A DNA stretch of 20,118 nt from CAYSWS01 sp964434935 (GCA_964434935.1 CAYSWS010000016.1:1-20118); one strand, 5' to 3'. Shown: positions 6,319 to 14,863, counted from the stretch's first letter. The notes: a model not told the origin generated them from the sequence alone. Program-made: numbers and translations.

Positions 6319-7392
6319 TTAGGCTGTAGTTAAAGGCAAAGTAATGGTATTGGAGATGTTCATATCCGGCAACTCTGCCACTGAAGCTGTTGTGATTATG
6401 GTCTGCTGAGAATTTATAAAGGAGAGGATAGCCTCTTTGTGCTCGGGGTCTAACTCGGAAAATATATCATCCAGAAGCAATACCGGCTTAATATCCAGTT
6501 TTGAGAAAATATACTGGAACTCGGCCAGCTTCATGAGGAACATAGCTGTTCTTTGCTCTCCCCTGGAAGCAAACTGTGCCATGTCTTTTTCTTGCAAATA
6601 CAAGGTAAAGTCATCTCTATGCGGTCCGATGAGCGTGGTTCTGGCTCCTATTTCCCTGCTTTTGTACTCAAGCAGCCGTTTGGTGTCAATTAAATTTTGT
6701 TCATACGAGGTTTTTAAGCCGTGAGAGTAATTTGAATAGGGGTTCGAAGAAGATCTAAAATAGCTGTTGAAAAATGCCAGCACCTCGGACCTTTTTTGCT
6801 GTATATATTCTCCCTGCTCTAAAATTTTATCATTCCAATAGGGGAGTTGGTCCGCTCCGGAGCCGGTTTCAGAAATAAGCTCTAGGACCTTATTTCTTCT
6901 TCTCACGGCCTTTTGATAATCTGATGAGCACTTTTTGTATTTTGTGTCGACTTGAAAGAGTATGAGGTCAAGGTATTTTCTTCTTTGTGACGGCGATCCG
7001 GTGATAACATCAATATCTTCAGGTGAGAACAGCACCGATTTTAAGTGGTGAGTAAATTTACTGAGCGGCTTGGCTACGTTGTTTAGTTTAACCTTCTTAA
7101 CTGAGGTTTTGTCTGATCTTTCCGTGCGTACTATCTGCATGAGGATCTTGTCTGTTTCTTCATCTGAGCTTATTTCTGCCTCTATATTGGTGAAGTTCTG
7201 GTCATAGGAGATGAGATCACTGTCATAGCGTGCTCTAAAGGACCGTGTGGTAGAAAGAAGGTAAATGGCCTCTAAGATATTTGTTTTACCTACGCCGTTA
7301 TCTCCGACCAATACATTAATATCAGAGTCAAAACTGAGATCAAGGCCGGTATAGTTTCTAAAGTTTGTAAGTTTAAGACTTTTTATGATCAT
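6319..7392 (-). CDS. recF: DNA replication and repair protein RecF
   Basis: RecF is an SMC-like ATPase that helps load RecA at single-strand gaps. The 357-residue length is normal. It has KLTNFRNY at 7-14, Walker A GDNGVGKTN at 30-38, LFSPEDIDVITGSPSQRRKYLD in three parts around 121-142 (the family region after Walker A), the ABC signature SRGEQR at 276-281 (usually SRGQ) and Walker B LLLDDIFSELD at 305-315. The frame is open up to 7515, but that would overlap mutM and add 41 residues absent from the family, so the ATG at 7392 is chosen. A TATAAT lies 19 nt before this ATG and there is no Shine-Dalgarno sequence. The gene follows mutM by 55 nt, a DNA-repair neighbourhood that also includes the ligase downstream. 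Confidence 0.94.
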   Translation of the reverse strand: MIIKSLKLTNFRNYTGLDLSFDSDINVLVGDNGVGKTNILEAIYLLSTTRSFRARYDSDLISYDQNFTNIEAEISSDEETDKILMQIVRTERSDKTSVKKVKLNNVAKPLSKFTHHLKSVLFSPEDIDVITGSPSQRRKYLDLILFQVDTKYKKCSSDYQKAVRRRNKVLELISETGSGADQLPYWNDKILEQGEYIQQKRSEVLAFFNSYFRSSSNPYSNYSHGLKTSYEQNLIDTKRLLEYKSREIGARTTLIGPHRDDFTLYLQEKDMAQFASRGEQRTAMFLMKLAEFQYIFSKLDIKPVLLLDDIFSELDPEHKEAILSFINSQQTIITTASVAELPDMNISNTITLPLTTA

Positions 7393-7411
7393 TTTAGTGT
7401 TTAGTACTGCT

Positions 7412-7417
7412 ATTATA
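7412..7417 (-). promoter_or_regulatory. -10 element upstream of recF
   Basis: A perfect TATAAT on the minus strand lies in the mutM-recF gap, 19 nt before the recF ATG. A matching -35 is poor, so recF may also be read from the mutM promoter. Confidence 0.4.
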
Positions 7418-7447
7418 ATATATTTTTCCCATATTTCTGTTAGGATA

Positions 7448-8269
7448 CTAGGCAGTTTGAGGTAAAATTTGGCACTGAGGGCAATAATAAGTTCCTCTGC
7501 CATTAACTTTTTCAAATTCTATCTTTCCCACCTTACAATGAGTACATACGTTACCCTTTTTCCCGTAGACCCAAAAATGTTCCTGTTGGCTCCCCTGGAT
7601 GCCGAATATATCTTTGTACCTGTTCATAGAGCTGCCTCGGTTTTTTACACCCTCATTTAAAACGAACTGCAGGTTTTTAAATAAGATTTTGAGTTGACCT
7701 TGGGTTAAAGTATTTGCTTTTGTTCTGGGGTGTATCTTAGAGAGGAAAAGTGCGTCGTTAGCGTAAATATTGCCAATACCGCTAATTAAACTCTGATCCA
7801 GCAAAGCGTTTCTTATAACGGTTTTTTTCTTGCTGATAAGAGAAATGAACTCACTAGCCTCTAGATTGGCTTCTAAGGCTGTTTTTCCTATCTTTTGGGT
7901 ATAACTATCTAATTTTTTCTGATCCCAAACCTCAAAATACCCCAGCTTTCTGATGGTCGAATAGTGCAGTTCATCTCCGCCATTTAAGAAAAGGGAAATT
8001 TTCACATACTCATCCTTGGTATTGAACAAAATATTACCTGTCATCTTTAAATGGGAACAAAGATAATAGCCGGACGACAATTTTAGCACTATCAGTTTGG
8101 CAATGTTAAGTACCTCTACTATGGTTGTATTTAAGACGTATTTATCAAAATGAGATTTGGAAGGATTTAGAGGATAATCGTTAAAAGTCTTAACGGACAA
8201 GATCTTTTTACCAGGCAAAACATTTATAAGATCATTTCTGATGACTATGATTTCAGGTAACTCCGGCAT
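7448..8269 (-). CDS. mutM: Formamidopyrimidine-DNA glycosylase (Fpg/MutM)
   Basis: MutM excises 8-oxoguanine and formamidopyrimidines and cleaves the abasic site. The 273-residue length is standard. The N-terminus MPELPE supplies the catalytic Pro and Glu. Lys58 in NIAKLI corresponds to the conserved Lys of the family, and SHLKMTG lies at 72-78. The helix-two-turn-helix DQSLISGIGNIYANDALF lies around 156-174. The C-terminal zinc finger has CTHC and CPQC pairs with NGRG between them, including the finger Arg. All key residues are present, so it should be active. The ATG is preceded by an extended -10 ending 6 nt upstream and there is no Shine-Dalgarno sequence. The terminator of the upstream gene separates the transcripts. 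Confidence 0.95.
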   Translation of the reverse strand: MPELPEIIVIRNDLINVLPGKKILSVKTFNDYPLNPSKSHFDKYVLNTTIVEVLNIAKLIVLKLSSGYYLCSHLKMTGNILFNTKDEYVKISLFLNGGDELHYSTIRKLGYFEVWDQKKLDSYTQKIGKTALEANLEASEFISLISKKKTVIRNALLDQSLISGIGNIYANDALFLSKIHPRTKANTLTQGQLKILFKNLQFVLNEGVKNRGSSMNRYKDIFGIQGSQQEHFWVYGKKGNVCTHCKVGKIEFEKVNGRGTYYCPQCQILPQTA

Positions 8270-8275
8270 GGTGAG

Positions 8276-8284
8276 ATTGTATCA
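8276..8284 (-). promoter_or_regulatory. Extended -10 promoter giving a leaderless mutM mRNA
   Basis: TGATACAAT on the minus strand combines a TGn extension with TACAAT (one mismatch) and ends 6 nt before the mutM ATG. Transcription would start at or within a base or two of the A of the ATG. No -35 is needed with the TGn extension. Confidence 0.5.
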
Positions 8285-8292
8285 TTAATAAG

Positions 8293-8330
8293 AAAAAAAG
8301 CCGAAAGGCATTGGGTGCCAGACGGCTTTT
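8293..8330 (-). terminator. Rho-independent terminator after the 100-residue gene
   Basis: An 8-bp stem AAAAGCCG/CGGCTTTT (8296-8303 with 8323-8330) encloses an internal loop and a second stem GGCA/TGCC. On the minus strand the hairpin is followed by a run of seven T. It ends transcription coming from the small gene at 8355-8657, just before the mutM promoter. Confidence 0.85.
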
Positions 8331-8354
8331 ATGCAATGTGCCGGAAAAAAACCA

Positions 8355-8657
8355 TCAAACCTCTATTGCTGTGAACCTCTCCTTGTTCTTTCTCCTACCT
8401 GATAATGTCCAAACAGTCCTATTATTTTTTTGATCCTCCATAAGATTAAGTGATAAACTTCTGAACTTAAGAACGACGTCGTGAGGTAGGAGGAATTCCG
8501 GGAAAAACTCTTCCGTGCTGTCTCCAACAAGATACAAAATGTAGACATTTACTACAATGTCGCCATCTCCGGTTAAAACATCCCTGACACGAAGATCACG
8601 GACTTTCTCACCCACGCATAGGCAGTAAGCTATTTCTTGAGCAGCGTCTGTGAGCAT
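8355..8657 (-). CDS. Small protein of unknown function
   Basis: The gene encodes 100 residues, acidic in the middle and basic near the C-terminus, probably alpha/beta, with no clear membrane segment or signal peptide. I do not recognise the family. A strong Shine-Dalgarno GAGGAG (8670-8665) stands 7 nt before the ATG. The gene lies 45 nt after the glycosyltransferase gene, with no obvious promoter of its own, and ends at a strong terminator. In style (short, strong ribosome site) it resembles the three tiny genes at 17323-18208, though I see no sequence similarity to them. Confidence 0.7.
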   Translation of the reverse strand: MLTDAAQEIAYCLCVGEKVRDLRVRDVLTGDGDIVVNVYILYLVGDSTEEFFPEFLLPHDVVLKFRSLSLNLMEDQKNNRTVWTLSGRRKNKERFTAIEV

Positions 8658-8702
8658 GTTTCCTCTCCTCTCTCTCTAAGGTCGATTTTTAGGAGTTTAC
8701 TA

Positions 8703-9845
8703 TTATTTTGCTTTATTTTCAACTCCGGAAAGATGCTCTTGCCATTTGGACATGACAAACTCTTCAAAGCTGTGTTTAAAGTTCTTTTTGGAATACTTGG
8801 CCACTTGGGCTCTGATCTCTTGTACATCGTATTTTCCTTGTTTTATATCTTTGTCGAACAGTTTGATCTTCTCTGCCAGCTTTTCCGGTTCCACGTCATC
8901 AAAAAACATACCGGAAACACCTTCTTTTACAGTTTCCAAATGTCCGGCAGAGTGGTGTACTAAAACCGGACGGCCGTGTGATAGCACTTCGATAGGAACA
9001 ATGCCAAAATCCTCGTCTTTGACGGCGTTTATTAAACCTAGGCACTGGTCCATGATCTTGTGTTTCTCCGCATCGCTAACTTTGCCTAAAAAAGTAACAT
9101 TTTCTGATGCCAACGCTTTTAATCTAGGCTCTTCATGCCCCGAACCAATGACATGCAGTTTGAGCTTGGGTAGCAGGTTAAAAGCCTTTATAACCACATC
9201 AAAATTCTTATATGCTACTAATCTGCCGGCCACCAAATAAAAATCCTTGACATCCTCCGAGCTGGCCTCTGCCAGTTCGACCGGAGGATAGATGACCGTA
9301 GAATCGCGTTTGTAGAACTTCTTTATACGGCCTTGTATCTCTTTGGAATTGGCCACCAAGTAATTGGGACGTTGTGCGGCGGAGAAATCCCACAGGCGTA
9401 AAAAATGGTCGACAATAGTTACAAAAGGGCTGTAATACCAGGCTGTACGCTTAGTGTTTTCCACCGAATAACCATAGAGGAACCTGGGAGGTGTGTGAAT
9501 ATAGCTGATATGCAGTTGGTTGGGTTTTGTCAGCACGCCTTTGGCATAGGAGCTGCTATCGGAAATGATCAGATCGTAGTCGCTAAGATCAAAAGATTCG
9601 AAGACCAGAGGTGTAAGGAACGTCAGATACTTAGAAAGTAGCGGCACAGCTTTGAACAAAGAATTTATGGCTCCAGAGGTGACAACTTTAGCTTCACTTA
9701 TAGCTCCGGTAAAGTTACCCGGTTTGTAGACACTGGTGTAAATAGGAGCGTTGGGAAACAGTTCAATAATGGCTTCCAGGGTTTTTTCGGCGCCGCCATA
9801 CTGGACAAGATAATCGTGTACCAGAGCCACTTTCGGCTTATTCAT
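8703..9845 (-). CDS. GT4-family glycosyltransferase
   Basis: This 380-residue GT-B fold glycosyltransferase probably adds a sugar from a nucleotide donor to an envelope glycan or lipid at the cytoplasmic face of the membrane. The N-terminal Rossmann domain begins VALVHDYLVQYGGAEK (residues 6-21, with the GGAE acceptor-side loop). IHTPPRFLYGY (116-126) is typical of a subset of GT4 enzymes. In the C-terminal domain VAGRLVAYKN (205-214) and the EX7E motif EDFGIVPIE (278-286, Glu278 and Glu286) bind the donor. The substrate cannot be told from sequence. TATAAT lies 7 nt before the ATG, with no Shine-Dalgarno sequence. It is followed by the 100-residue gene, probably on the same mRNA. Confidence 0.9.
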   Translation of the reverse strand: MNKPKVALVHDYLVQYGGAEKTLEAIIELFPNAPIYTSVYKPGNFTGAISEAKVVTSGAINSLFKAVPLLSKYLTFLTPLVFESFDLSDYDLIISDSSSYAKGVLTKPNQLHISYIHTPPRFLYGYSVENTKRTAWYYSPFVTIVDHFLRLWDFSAAQRPNYLVANSKEIQGRIKKFYKRDSTVIYPPVELAEASSEDVKDFYLVAGRLVAYKNFDVVIKAFNLLPKLKLHVIGSGHEEPRLKALASENVTFLGKVSDAEKHKIMDQCLGLINAVKDEDFGIVPIEVLSHGRPVLVHHSAGHLETVKEGVSGMFFDDVEPEKLAEKIKLFDKDIKQGKYDVQEIRAQVAKYSKKNFKHSFEEFVMSKWQEHLSGVENKAK

Positions 9846-9852
9846 GAGACCT

Positions 9853-9858
9853 ATTATA
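9853..9858 (-). promoter_or_regulatory. -10 element giving a leaderless glycosyltransferase mRNA
   Basis: A perfect TATAAT on the minus strand lies right after the antiporter stop codon and ends 7 nt before the glycosyltransferase ATG. No convincing -35 is present at 16-18 nt. The spacing predicts transcription starting at the ATG. Confidence 0.45.
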
Positions 9859-9860
9859 GC

Positions 9861-10826
9861 TTATTGGATAGATATGTAATACTCAAGGCCGACAAAGAGG
9901 AAATAAATGAATAGCAAAGCTAATGCTTCTTTTTTATCGATCTTTTCATCGCTTTTGGAGAAGGCCAGGAACAGGAGCATGGTCGAAATAATTATTAAAA
10001 TGGTAGAAAAACCAAAGTTTGATTTACCCAAATTGATGGGGTAAATAACAGCCGCTGTGCCCAGCACTAAAGTAGAGTTGGCCACAATACTTCCTACCAC
10101 GTCACCCATGATCTCGTCCTCATCTCCGTGAGTGTTCATAATGCCTATAACAAAGGCGATCTCAGGCAGAGAGGTTCCTAAAGCTGTAATGGTTAGGCCA
10201 ATAAAACCCAGGCTGACATCCAAATTAATGCCAATATCTACGGCTGAGCGTACGATGCCCTCGCTGGCTCCCAACAACAAGCCTAGGGATATCAAGAACA
10301 GCACACTTTCTTTCCAAAGATTTGTCTTCTCCAGCTTAAGTTTTTCCATAAGACCCTCAATAACAGTTCCCCTTCTCAGAACAGCCCGGGCGTAAAAAAG
10401 ATAACCCACAATGAGAATAACGCCGTCCACTCGGGAGATTTTGCCGTCCAGGGCCATAGCCAGGGCTATGAACAAGAAGAAGGCTCCATAGTAAATATCC
10501 TTGGACCGTATGATGTCCTTGGTGGAAACAACGTGACCTATGAGGACCGGCAAGGCCATGATGACCGTGAGCAAGGCTAGGTTGGAGCCTACGGCATTAC
10601 CGTAGGCCAACAGAGAGTCTTTTTCCAGGCCGGAGGTTATGGAGACTACAAGTTCGGGTAATGAGGTAGCCACGGAAATGACCAAAAAGCTGATGGTGTA
10701 TTCGGAAATATTAAGAAAGTGGGCCAATTTAGTGGAAGAATTGATAAAAAGCCTCACCGACTGGGCAACAATTATAGCGGAAAATATGAGTACAACTATG
10801 TTTACTGGCAGAGAATGAAAATTCAT
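9861..10826 (-). CDS. CaCA-family calcium/sodium (cation) antiporter
   Basis: This 321-residue integral membrane protein has about ten hydrophobic segments and the two inverted alpha-repeats of the Ca2+/cation antiporter superfamily (YrbG-like). Alpha-1 is ATSLPELVVS at 53-62 followed by GNAVGSN at 76-82. Alpha-2 is GTSLPEIAFVIG at 217-228 followed by GDVVGSIVANS at 241-251. Glu58 and Glu222 are the expected ion ligands. It probably exports Ca2+ in exchange for Na+ or H+. It is divergent from a Ca2+-type P-type ATPase across only 29 bp, which suggests a shared role in calcium extrusion. No Shine-Dalgarno sequence is seen. Confidence 0.92.
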   Translation of the reverse strand: MNFHSLPVNIVVLIFSAIIVAQSVRLFINSSTKLAHFLNISEYTISFLVISVATSLPELVVSITSGLEKDSLLAYGNAVGSNLALLTVIMALPVLIGHVVSTKDIIRSKDIYYGAFFLFIALAMALDGKISRVDGVILIVGYLFYARAVLRRGTVIEGLMEKLKLEKTNLWKESVLFLISLGLLLGASEGIVRSAVDIGINLDVSLGFIGLTITALGTSLPEIAFVIGIMNTHGDEDEIMGDVVGSIVANSTLVLGTAAVIYPINLGKSNFGFSTILIIISTMLLFLAFSKSDEKIDKKEALALLFIYFLFVGLEYYISIQ

Positions 10827-10840
10827 AATCTTAATAGTTA

Positions 10841-10849
10841 TGTTAGCAT
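10841..10849 (+). promoter_or_regulatory. Extended -10-like element before the P-type ATPase
   Basis: TGTTAGCAT (TGn plus a four-of-six -10) ends 6 nt before the ATPase ATG at 10856. It falls within the 29-bp divergent gap, so both genes must have promoters that overlap the opposite reading frame or make leaderless mRNA. Confidence 0.35.
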
Positions 10850-10855
10850 AAACAT

Positions 10856-13309
10856 ATGCAAGACAAAGGTCTTACTTTTGAACAAGTCGAACAGAGAATA
10901 AAGGAGCACGGGCTTAATGCTCTTCCCGAAAAAGCGCCCCCCAGCAGCTTTAGCCTTTTTTTAAGTCAACTAAAAAGCCCTTTGGTATATGTTTTACTGG
11001 CGGCTTTTGTTGTTACCCTGCTTTTACACGAATATACAGACTCGACGGTAATTGCTTTGGCGGTCTTTATCAATACAATACTGGGTTATATACAGGAAAA
11101 ACGGGCAGGTAAGGCTCTGAGGGCTCTAAAAGAAATGATACACCCTGAGGCTAAGGTCATTAGGAATGGAGAGCTGCAAACCATAGATGTCACTCACCTA
11201 GTTCCCGGGGATCTGGTGGTTTTGAATAAAGGAGATAAAGTTCCGGCTGATGGGAAGCTATCCTATGTTAACCGGCTTTACCTGACAGAAGCCATCCTGA
11301 CCGGAGAATCAGCTTCCGTGGCCAAGAACAGGGATGATAAGGTATTTATGGGCACAGTAGTGTCTGCCGGTCAGGCTAAGTTTATAGTGGAAAAAACGGG
11401 CGTGGAAACGGAAATGGGCAAGATCGCTCAAAGTCTGGATGTTATAGATGGCGATACTCCCCTGAGAATTCAAATAAGCAAGTTCAGCAAACAACTATCT
11501 ATACTCACGCTCTCGTTGACAGTGCTGATATTTACTGTGGGTTTGCTTCTTGGCTTCAGCGCGCGGGAGATATTTACGACTTCCGTAGCCTTGGCCGTAT
11601 CTGCCATTCCGGAAGGTCTTCTGGTGGGGTTGACCGTGATCCTGGCCATAGGTATGCAAAGGATCCTGGCACAAAAGGGGCTGGTACGAAACCTGGTCTC
11701 GGCGGAAACTTTGGGTGGCGTGACCGTGATCTGTGTTGACAAGACCGGAACTCTGACCCAAGGCCGGATGCAGGTGACTGATGTCATCGGTGATGAAAGT
11801 ACACTGGTTTTCCAAACCTTTATAGCCAATGATCTGGATGATCCCATTGTCATTGCTGCCTACGAGTGGGCCGCCGGCAAGAAGAACATCGATGAAAGCC
11901 AGTATGAAAGGTTGGACAGCCTGCCTTTTGAATCTGACAATAAATTCTTTGCCAGTTTAAATAGATACGATGATAGCAGTAACATCTTATTTGTGAATGG
12001 GGCGCCGGAGGTCTTATTGGAAAAGACCAAACTGGATGAGGGAGAAAGGAATCTGCTGCTGGGGCAGATAGAAAACCTCACCACGCAGGGAAAAAGAGTA
12101 CTAGGCTTTGCCAAGAAAATGGTGGGCAAGGACAAGGTGAAACTTTCACTTGATGATGTGGCCGGAGATTTGGAGTGGGAAGGTATGATCGCCTTTTCCG
12201 ATCCTGTTCGTACAGATGTCAAAGACTCTTTGGAAAAGACAAAACAAGCCGGCATTAGGTTGGTGGTCATCACCGGAGATTACCCCAAGACAGCCATCTC
12301 TATTCTGAATCAGATCGGCATAGAAGTTTCCGAAGGGGACGTGATCTTGGGCACTTTACTGGAGAACATGAACGAAGATGAGTTAGCCGGTAGGCTTTAT
12401 GCCAATGATAACGTGAAAGTGTTTGCCAGAACCAAACCGGAGCAAAAGTTGAAAATAGTGCAAGTGCTGAAAAACAAGCATGAAGTGGTGGCTATGATGG
12501 GAGACGGCGTTAACGATGCTCCGGCCTTGACAGCGGCCGATATTGGTATTGTGGTGGGAGAAGCTACTGATGTGGCTAAAGAGTCTGCTGATCTGGTACT
12601 GCTGGATTCCAGCTTTAAGACCATTGTGCTGGCCATAGAGGAAGGACGCGGCATCTTTGATAACTTGAGAAAAATGATCCTTTATTTGATGAGCGACGCT
12701 TTTGAGGAAATAGTGCTGGTGTTGACGACTATCATTTTAAGATTACCTTTGCCTATTACGGCAGCACAAATATTATGGGTGAACCTGGTCTCGGACGGTT
12801 TTCCAAACTTGGCTCTAACTGTGGATCCCAAAGCACCGGGCATCATGCAAAAACCTCCTAGGCCAACCGCAGAGGAGTTAGTAGCCCCCTGGATGAAGGT
12901 ACTTATTTTGATAGTGTCTTTGTCAGGAGGATTTTTTGCTTATGCTTTGTATCACCACTCATTTCTAACTACCGGAAGTTTAGAACTGGCCAGATCCATT
13001 GCGTTTGCCACGGTGGGTGTGAACTCACTGGTATATGTATTTTCTATTAAAGCTCTGAAGGATCCTTTTTGGAAAGCCCGGGCCTTTGATAACATCTGGC
13101 TTTTGATCAGTGTGGTAGGAGGAGCCGCTTTGCAACTGATGCCCTTTGTCATTCGTCCCTTGGGAGTGCTCTTGCGCATCGTGCCCATAGGCAAATATTG
13201 GTTCTTGGTCATGGGAGCTTCCGTACTCATGTTCATTATCATAGAATTGTGTAAGGATCTATTTAAATTACACTTGAAGGGAAATAATAATAATGCAACT
13301 GATCGATAG
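10856..13309 (+). CDS. P2-type calcium-transporting P-type ATPase
   Basis: This 817-residue cation pump has the N-terminal cation ATPase domain (about 5-60), TGES at 149-152 (actuator), the phosphorylation motif DKTGTLT at 295-301 (Asp295), a nucleotide-binding domain and the hinge GDGVNDAP at 549-556. Ion-site residues support Ca2+ (SERCA/PMR1 group): PEGL in M4 (Glu253), Asp614 and Glu617 in M5, and NLVSD in M6 (Asn643, Ser646, Asp647), like NLVTD of SERCA. Site II (Glu, Asn, Asp) is intact; SERCA Asn768 is Asp614 here. Transport of another divalent ion cannot be excluded. The ATG is 6 nt after a -10-like element, without a Shine-Dalgarno sequence. The 3' end overlaps the HEPN-like gene by 17 nt. 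Confidence 0.93.
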   Translation: MQDKGLTFEQVEQRIKEHGLNALPEKAPPSSFSLFLSQLKSPLVYVLLAAFVVTLLLHEYTDSTVIALAVFINTILGYIQEKRAGKALRALKEMIHPEAKVIRNGELQTIDVTHLVPGDLVVLNKGDKVPADGKLSYVNRLYLTEAILTGESASVAKNRDDKVFMGTVVSAGQAKFIVEKTGVETEMGKIAQSLDVIDGDTPLRIQISKFSKQLSILTLSLTVLIFTVGLLLGFSAREIFTTSVALAVSAIPEGLLVGLTVILAIGMQRILAQKGLVRNLVSAETLGGVTVICVDKTGTLTQGRMQVTDVIGDESTLVFQTFIANDLDDPIVIAAYEWAAGKKNIDESQYERLDSLPFESDNKFFASLNRYDDSSNILFVNGAPEVLLEKTKLDEGERNLLLGQIENLTTQGKRVLGFAKKMVGKDKVKLSLDDVAGDLEWEGMIAFSDPVRTDVKDSLEKTKQAGIRLVVITGDYPKTAISILNQIGIEVSEGDVILGTLLENMNEDELAGRLYANDNVKVFARTKPEQKLKIVQVLKNKHEVVAMMGDGVNDAPALTAADIGIVVGEATDVAKESADLVLLDSSFKTIVLAIEEGRGIFDNLRKMILYLMSDAFEEIVLVLTTIILRLPLPITAAQILWVNLVSDGFPNLALTVDPKAPGIMQKPPRPTAEELVAPWMKVLILIVSLSGGFFAYALYHHSFLTTGSLELARSIAFATVGVNSLVYVFSIKALKDPFWKARAFDNIWLLISVVGGAALQLMPFVIRPLGVLLRIVPIGKYWFLVMGASVLMFIIIELCKDLFKLHLKGNNNNATDR

Positions 13310-13781
13310 AAAATCTGCCCTGTGGGGGTATCTGACCGACGATCTCAAAGGCTTGATGGTGGACGGAGAACTATTGGTAGCCAATGTAGACGAGATACCA
13401 AATAAGGTTTCGGATTATTCATATTTGGTATTCCCTTTTGCCAAGGGCTACGAAGGCTTTTTAAAAAAGCTCTTTTTAGACCTGAAGATGATCAAGGAAG
13501 ACGAGTACTACGGGGACGATATAAGAATAGGCCGAGTCCTAAATCCTGATTACAACAAAAGGGCCAAGAACGTCTTTTACAAAATAAGAGTATCAGATAA
13601 AGGAAATGAAAAGCTGGCCAAAGAGTTATGGGACATGTGGCACGATGGTAGAAATCAGGTTTTCCACTACTTCCCCCATAATTTCAGAAAACTCACCTAC
13701 ACTGAGGCCATGGAGCTCATACACGGCTTGCTGGACGCTATGCAGGCGGCTACGGAAAACTTTGTCTTCGAATTCGAATGA
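13293..13781 (+). CDS. HEPN-domain protein, RnlA/RNase LS-like, putative ribonuclease
   Basis: This 162-residue protein ends in a helical region containing RNQVFH at 120-125, an exact RNxxxH motif of HEPN ribonucleases, in the context HDGRNQVFHYFP. A helix at 43-67 (LVFPFAKGYEGFLKKLF) resembles the first HEPN helix of RnlA-type toxins, and the tail EAMELIHGLLDAM fits the last helix. I infer a metal-independent RNase or a HEPN RNA-binding protein; the family name rests on memory of motifs. It overlaps the ATPase gene by 17 nt and mnmA by ATGA, so all three are probably translated in a coupled way. No RnlB-like antitoxin is adjacent. Neighbouring tRNA thiolation suggests, but does not show, a tRNA target. 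Confidence 0.62.
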   Translation: MQLIDRKSALWGYLTDDLKGLMVDGELLVANVDEIPNKVSDYSYLVFPFAKGYEGFLKKLFLDLKMIKEDEYYGDDIRIGRVLNPDYNKRAKNVFYKIRVSDKGNEKLAKELWDMWHDGRNQVFHYFPHNFRKLTYTEAMELIHGLLDAMQAATENFVFEFE

Positions 13782-14863
13782 GTGTTTCAGAAAATAAAGA
13801 CATAAGAATAGCTGTTGGTCTTAGCGGGGGCGTAGATTCTTCCGTGGCGGCGTTACTGCTCAAAGAGCAGGGCTATGACGTGACGGGAGTTTATCTCAAG
13901 TGCTACGAACAAGACGGAGAGGGCTGCTCTTCAGATGAGGATAGAGTGTCCGCGGTGACGGTGTGCAGCCAGTTGGAGATCAAGTTTGCCTACCAGAACT
14001 ATACCAAGCAGTACAAAAGGAGTGTCATCGATTATTTTTTTAGAGAGTATAAAAAAGGCAGAACTCCCAATCCGGACATCATTTGCAATACGGATATCAA
14101 GTTTGGTCTGTTTTTGGATTGGGCCTTAGAGAATGGTTTCGAATACATAGCTACCGGACACTACGCCAGGGTTGATAAGGGCAAGGACGGCCTATACAGG
14201 CTGTTAAAAGGGCATGATCCCAAGAAGGATCAATCATATTTCTTGTACCGTTTGGACCAGAAACAGTTGTCCAAAGTGATGCTCCCGCTGGCGGATATGA
14301 CCAAGGAGCAGGTTCGAAAAAAGGCTAAAGAGGAAGGCTTAAAAACACACAACAGACCGGATAGTCAGGGCATCTGTTTTATTGGAGAAATTGATGTGCG
14401 AAAGTTCTTGGAAACAAAGATCAAGCCCAAACAGGGCAAAGTGTTTCACGTCAACGGTGAGGAAATAGGCACTCACGACGGCGTGTGGTTCTACACCATA
14501 GGTCAGCGTCACGGGTTTGAGGTCACCAGGTATTTTGGACTCCCCCTTTATGTGGTGGAGAAAAATGTGGAGAGGAATGAACTAATAGTGGGTTTTGCCA
14601 AAGATGTACTGAAGAAAGAGTTTGAGGTAGGAGATCTGCATTGGGTCTCCGGAAGCGAACCCAGTGTGTTGAGTGAGGAGGGTAAAATGTCCTGCGAAAC
14701 CAGGATCAGGCACCTGGGAAAGATGCACAAGGCTAACCTTACCAAACTTGATGACGGCGGGCTAAAAGTGACCATGGAGGACCCGTCTTTTGGGGTAGCA
14801 CCGGGGCAAAGCGCCGTGTTCTTCAAGGGTAAAGAAGTGCTGGGCGGCGGTATTATTTTTTAA
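13778..14863 (+). CDS. mnmA: tRNA-specific 2-thiouridylase MnmA
   Basis: MnmA adds sulfur to U34 of Lys, Glu and Gln tRNAs using ATP and a persulfide from a sulfur relay. The 361-residue length is normal. The PP-loop SGGVDSS lies at 16-22, NPDIICNTDIKF at 98-109 contains catalytic Cys103, GHYAR at 127-131 is conserved, and DSQGICFIG at 195-203 contains the second catalytic Cys200. YTIGQRHGF (239-247) and a C-terminal beta-barrel region (about 285-361) complete the fold. It starts inside the stop of the HEPN-like gene (ATGA), so expression is coupled to it. Its stop codon overlaps the stop of the convergent secreted peptidase gene, leaving no room for a terminator. Confidence 0.96.
   Translation: MSVSENKDIRIAVGLSGGVDSSVAALLLKEQGYDVTGVYLKCYEQDGEGCSSDEDRVSAVTVCSQLEIKFAYQNYTKQYKRSVIDYFFREYKKGRTPNPDIICNTDIKFGLFLDWALENGFEYIATGHYARVDKGKDGLYRLLKGHDPKKDQSYFLYRLDQKQLSKVMLPLADMTKEQVRKKAKEEGLKTHNRPDSQGICFIGEIDVRKFLETKIKPKQGKVFHVNGEEIGTHDGVWFYTIGQRHGFEVTRYFGLPLYVVEKNVERNELIVGFAKDVLKKEFEVGDLHWVSGSEPSVLSEEGKMSCETRIRHLGKMHKANLTKLDDGGLKVTMEDPSFGVAPGQSAVFFKGKEVLGGGIIF

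Noticed and set aside
7393..7515. N-terminal extension of recF by 41 residues
   Set aside because: It overlaps mutM and has no counterpart in RecF proteins; the family N-terminus begins at the ATG at 7392.
11470..11853. Long minus-strand open frame inside the P-type ATPase
   Set aside because: It is antisense to conserved ATPase motifs and its protein is Ser/Thr/Arg-rich without domain features, as expected of a shadow frame.
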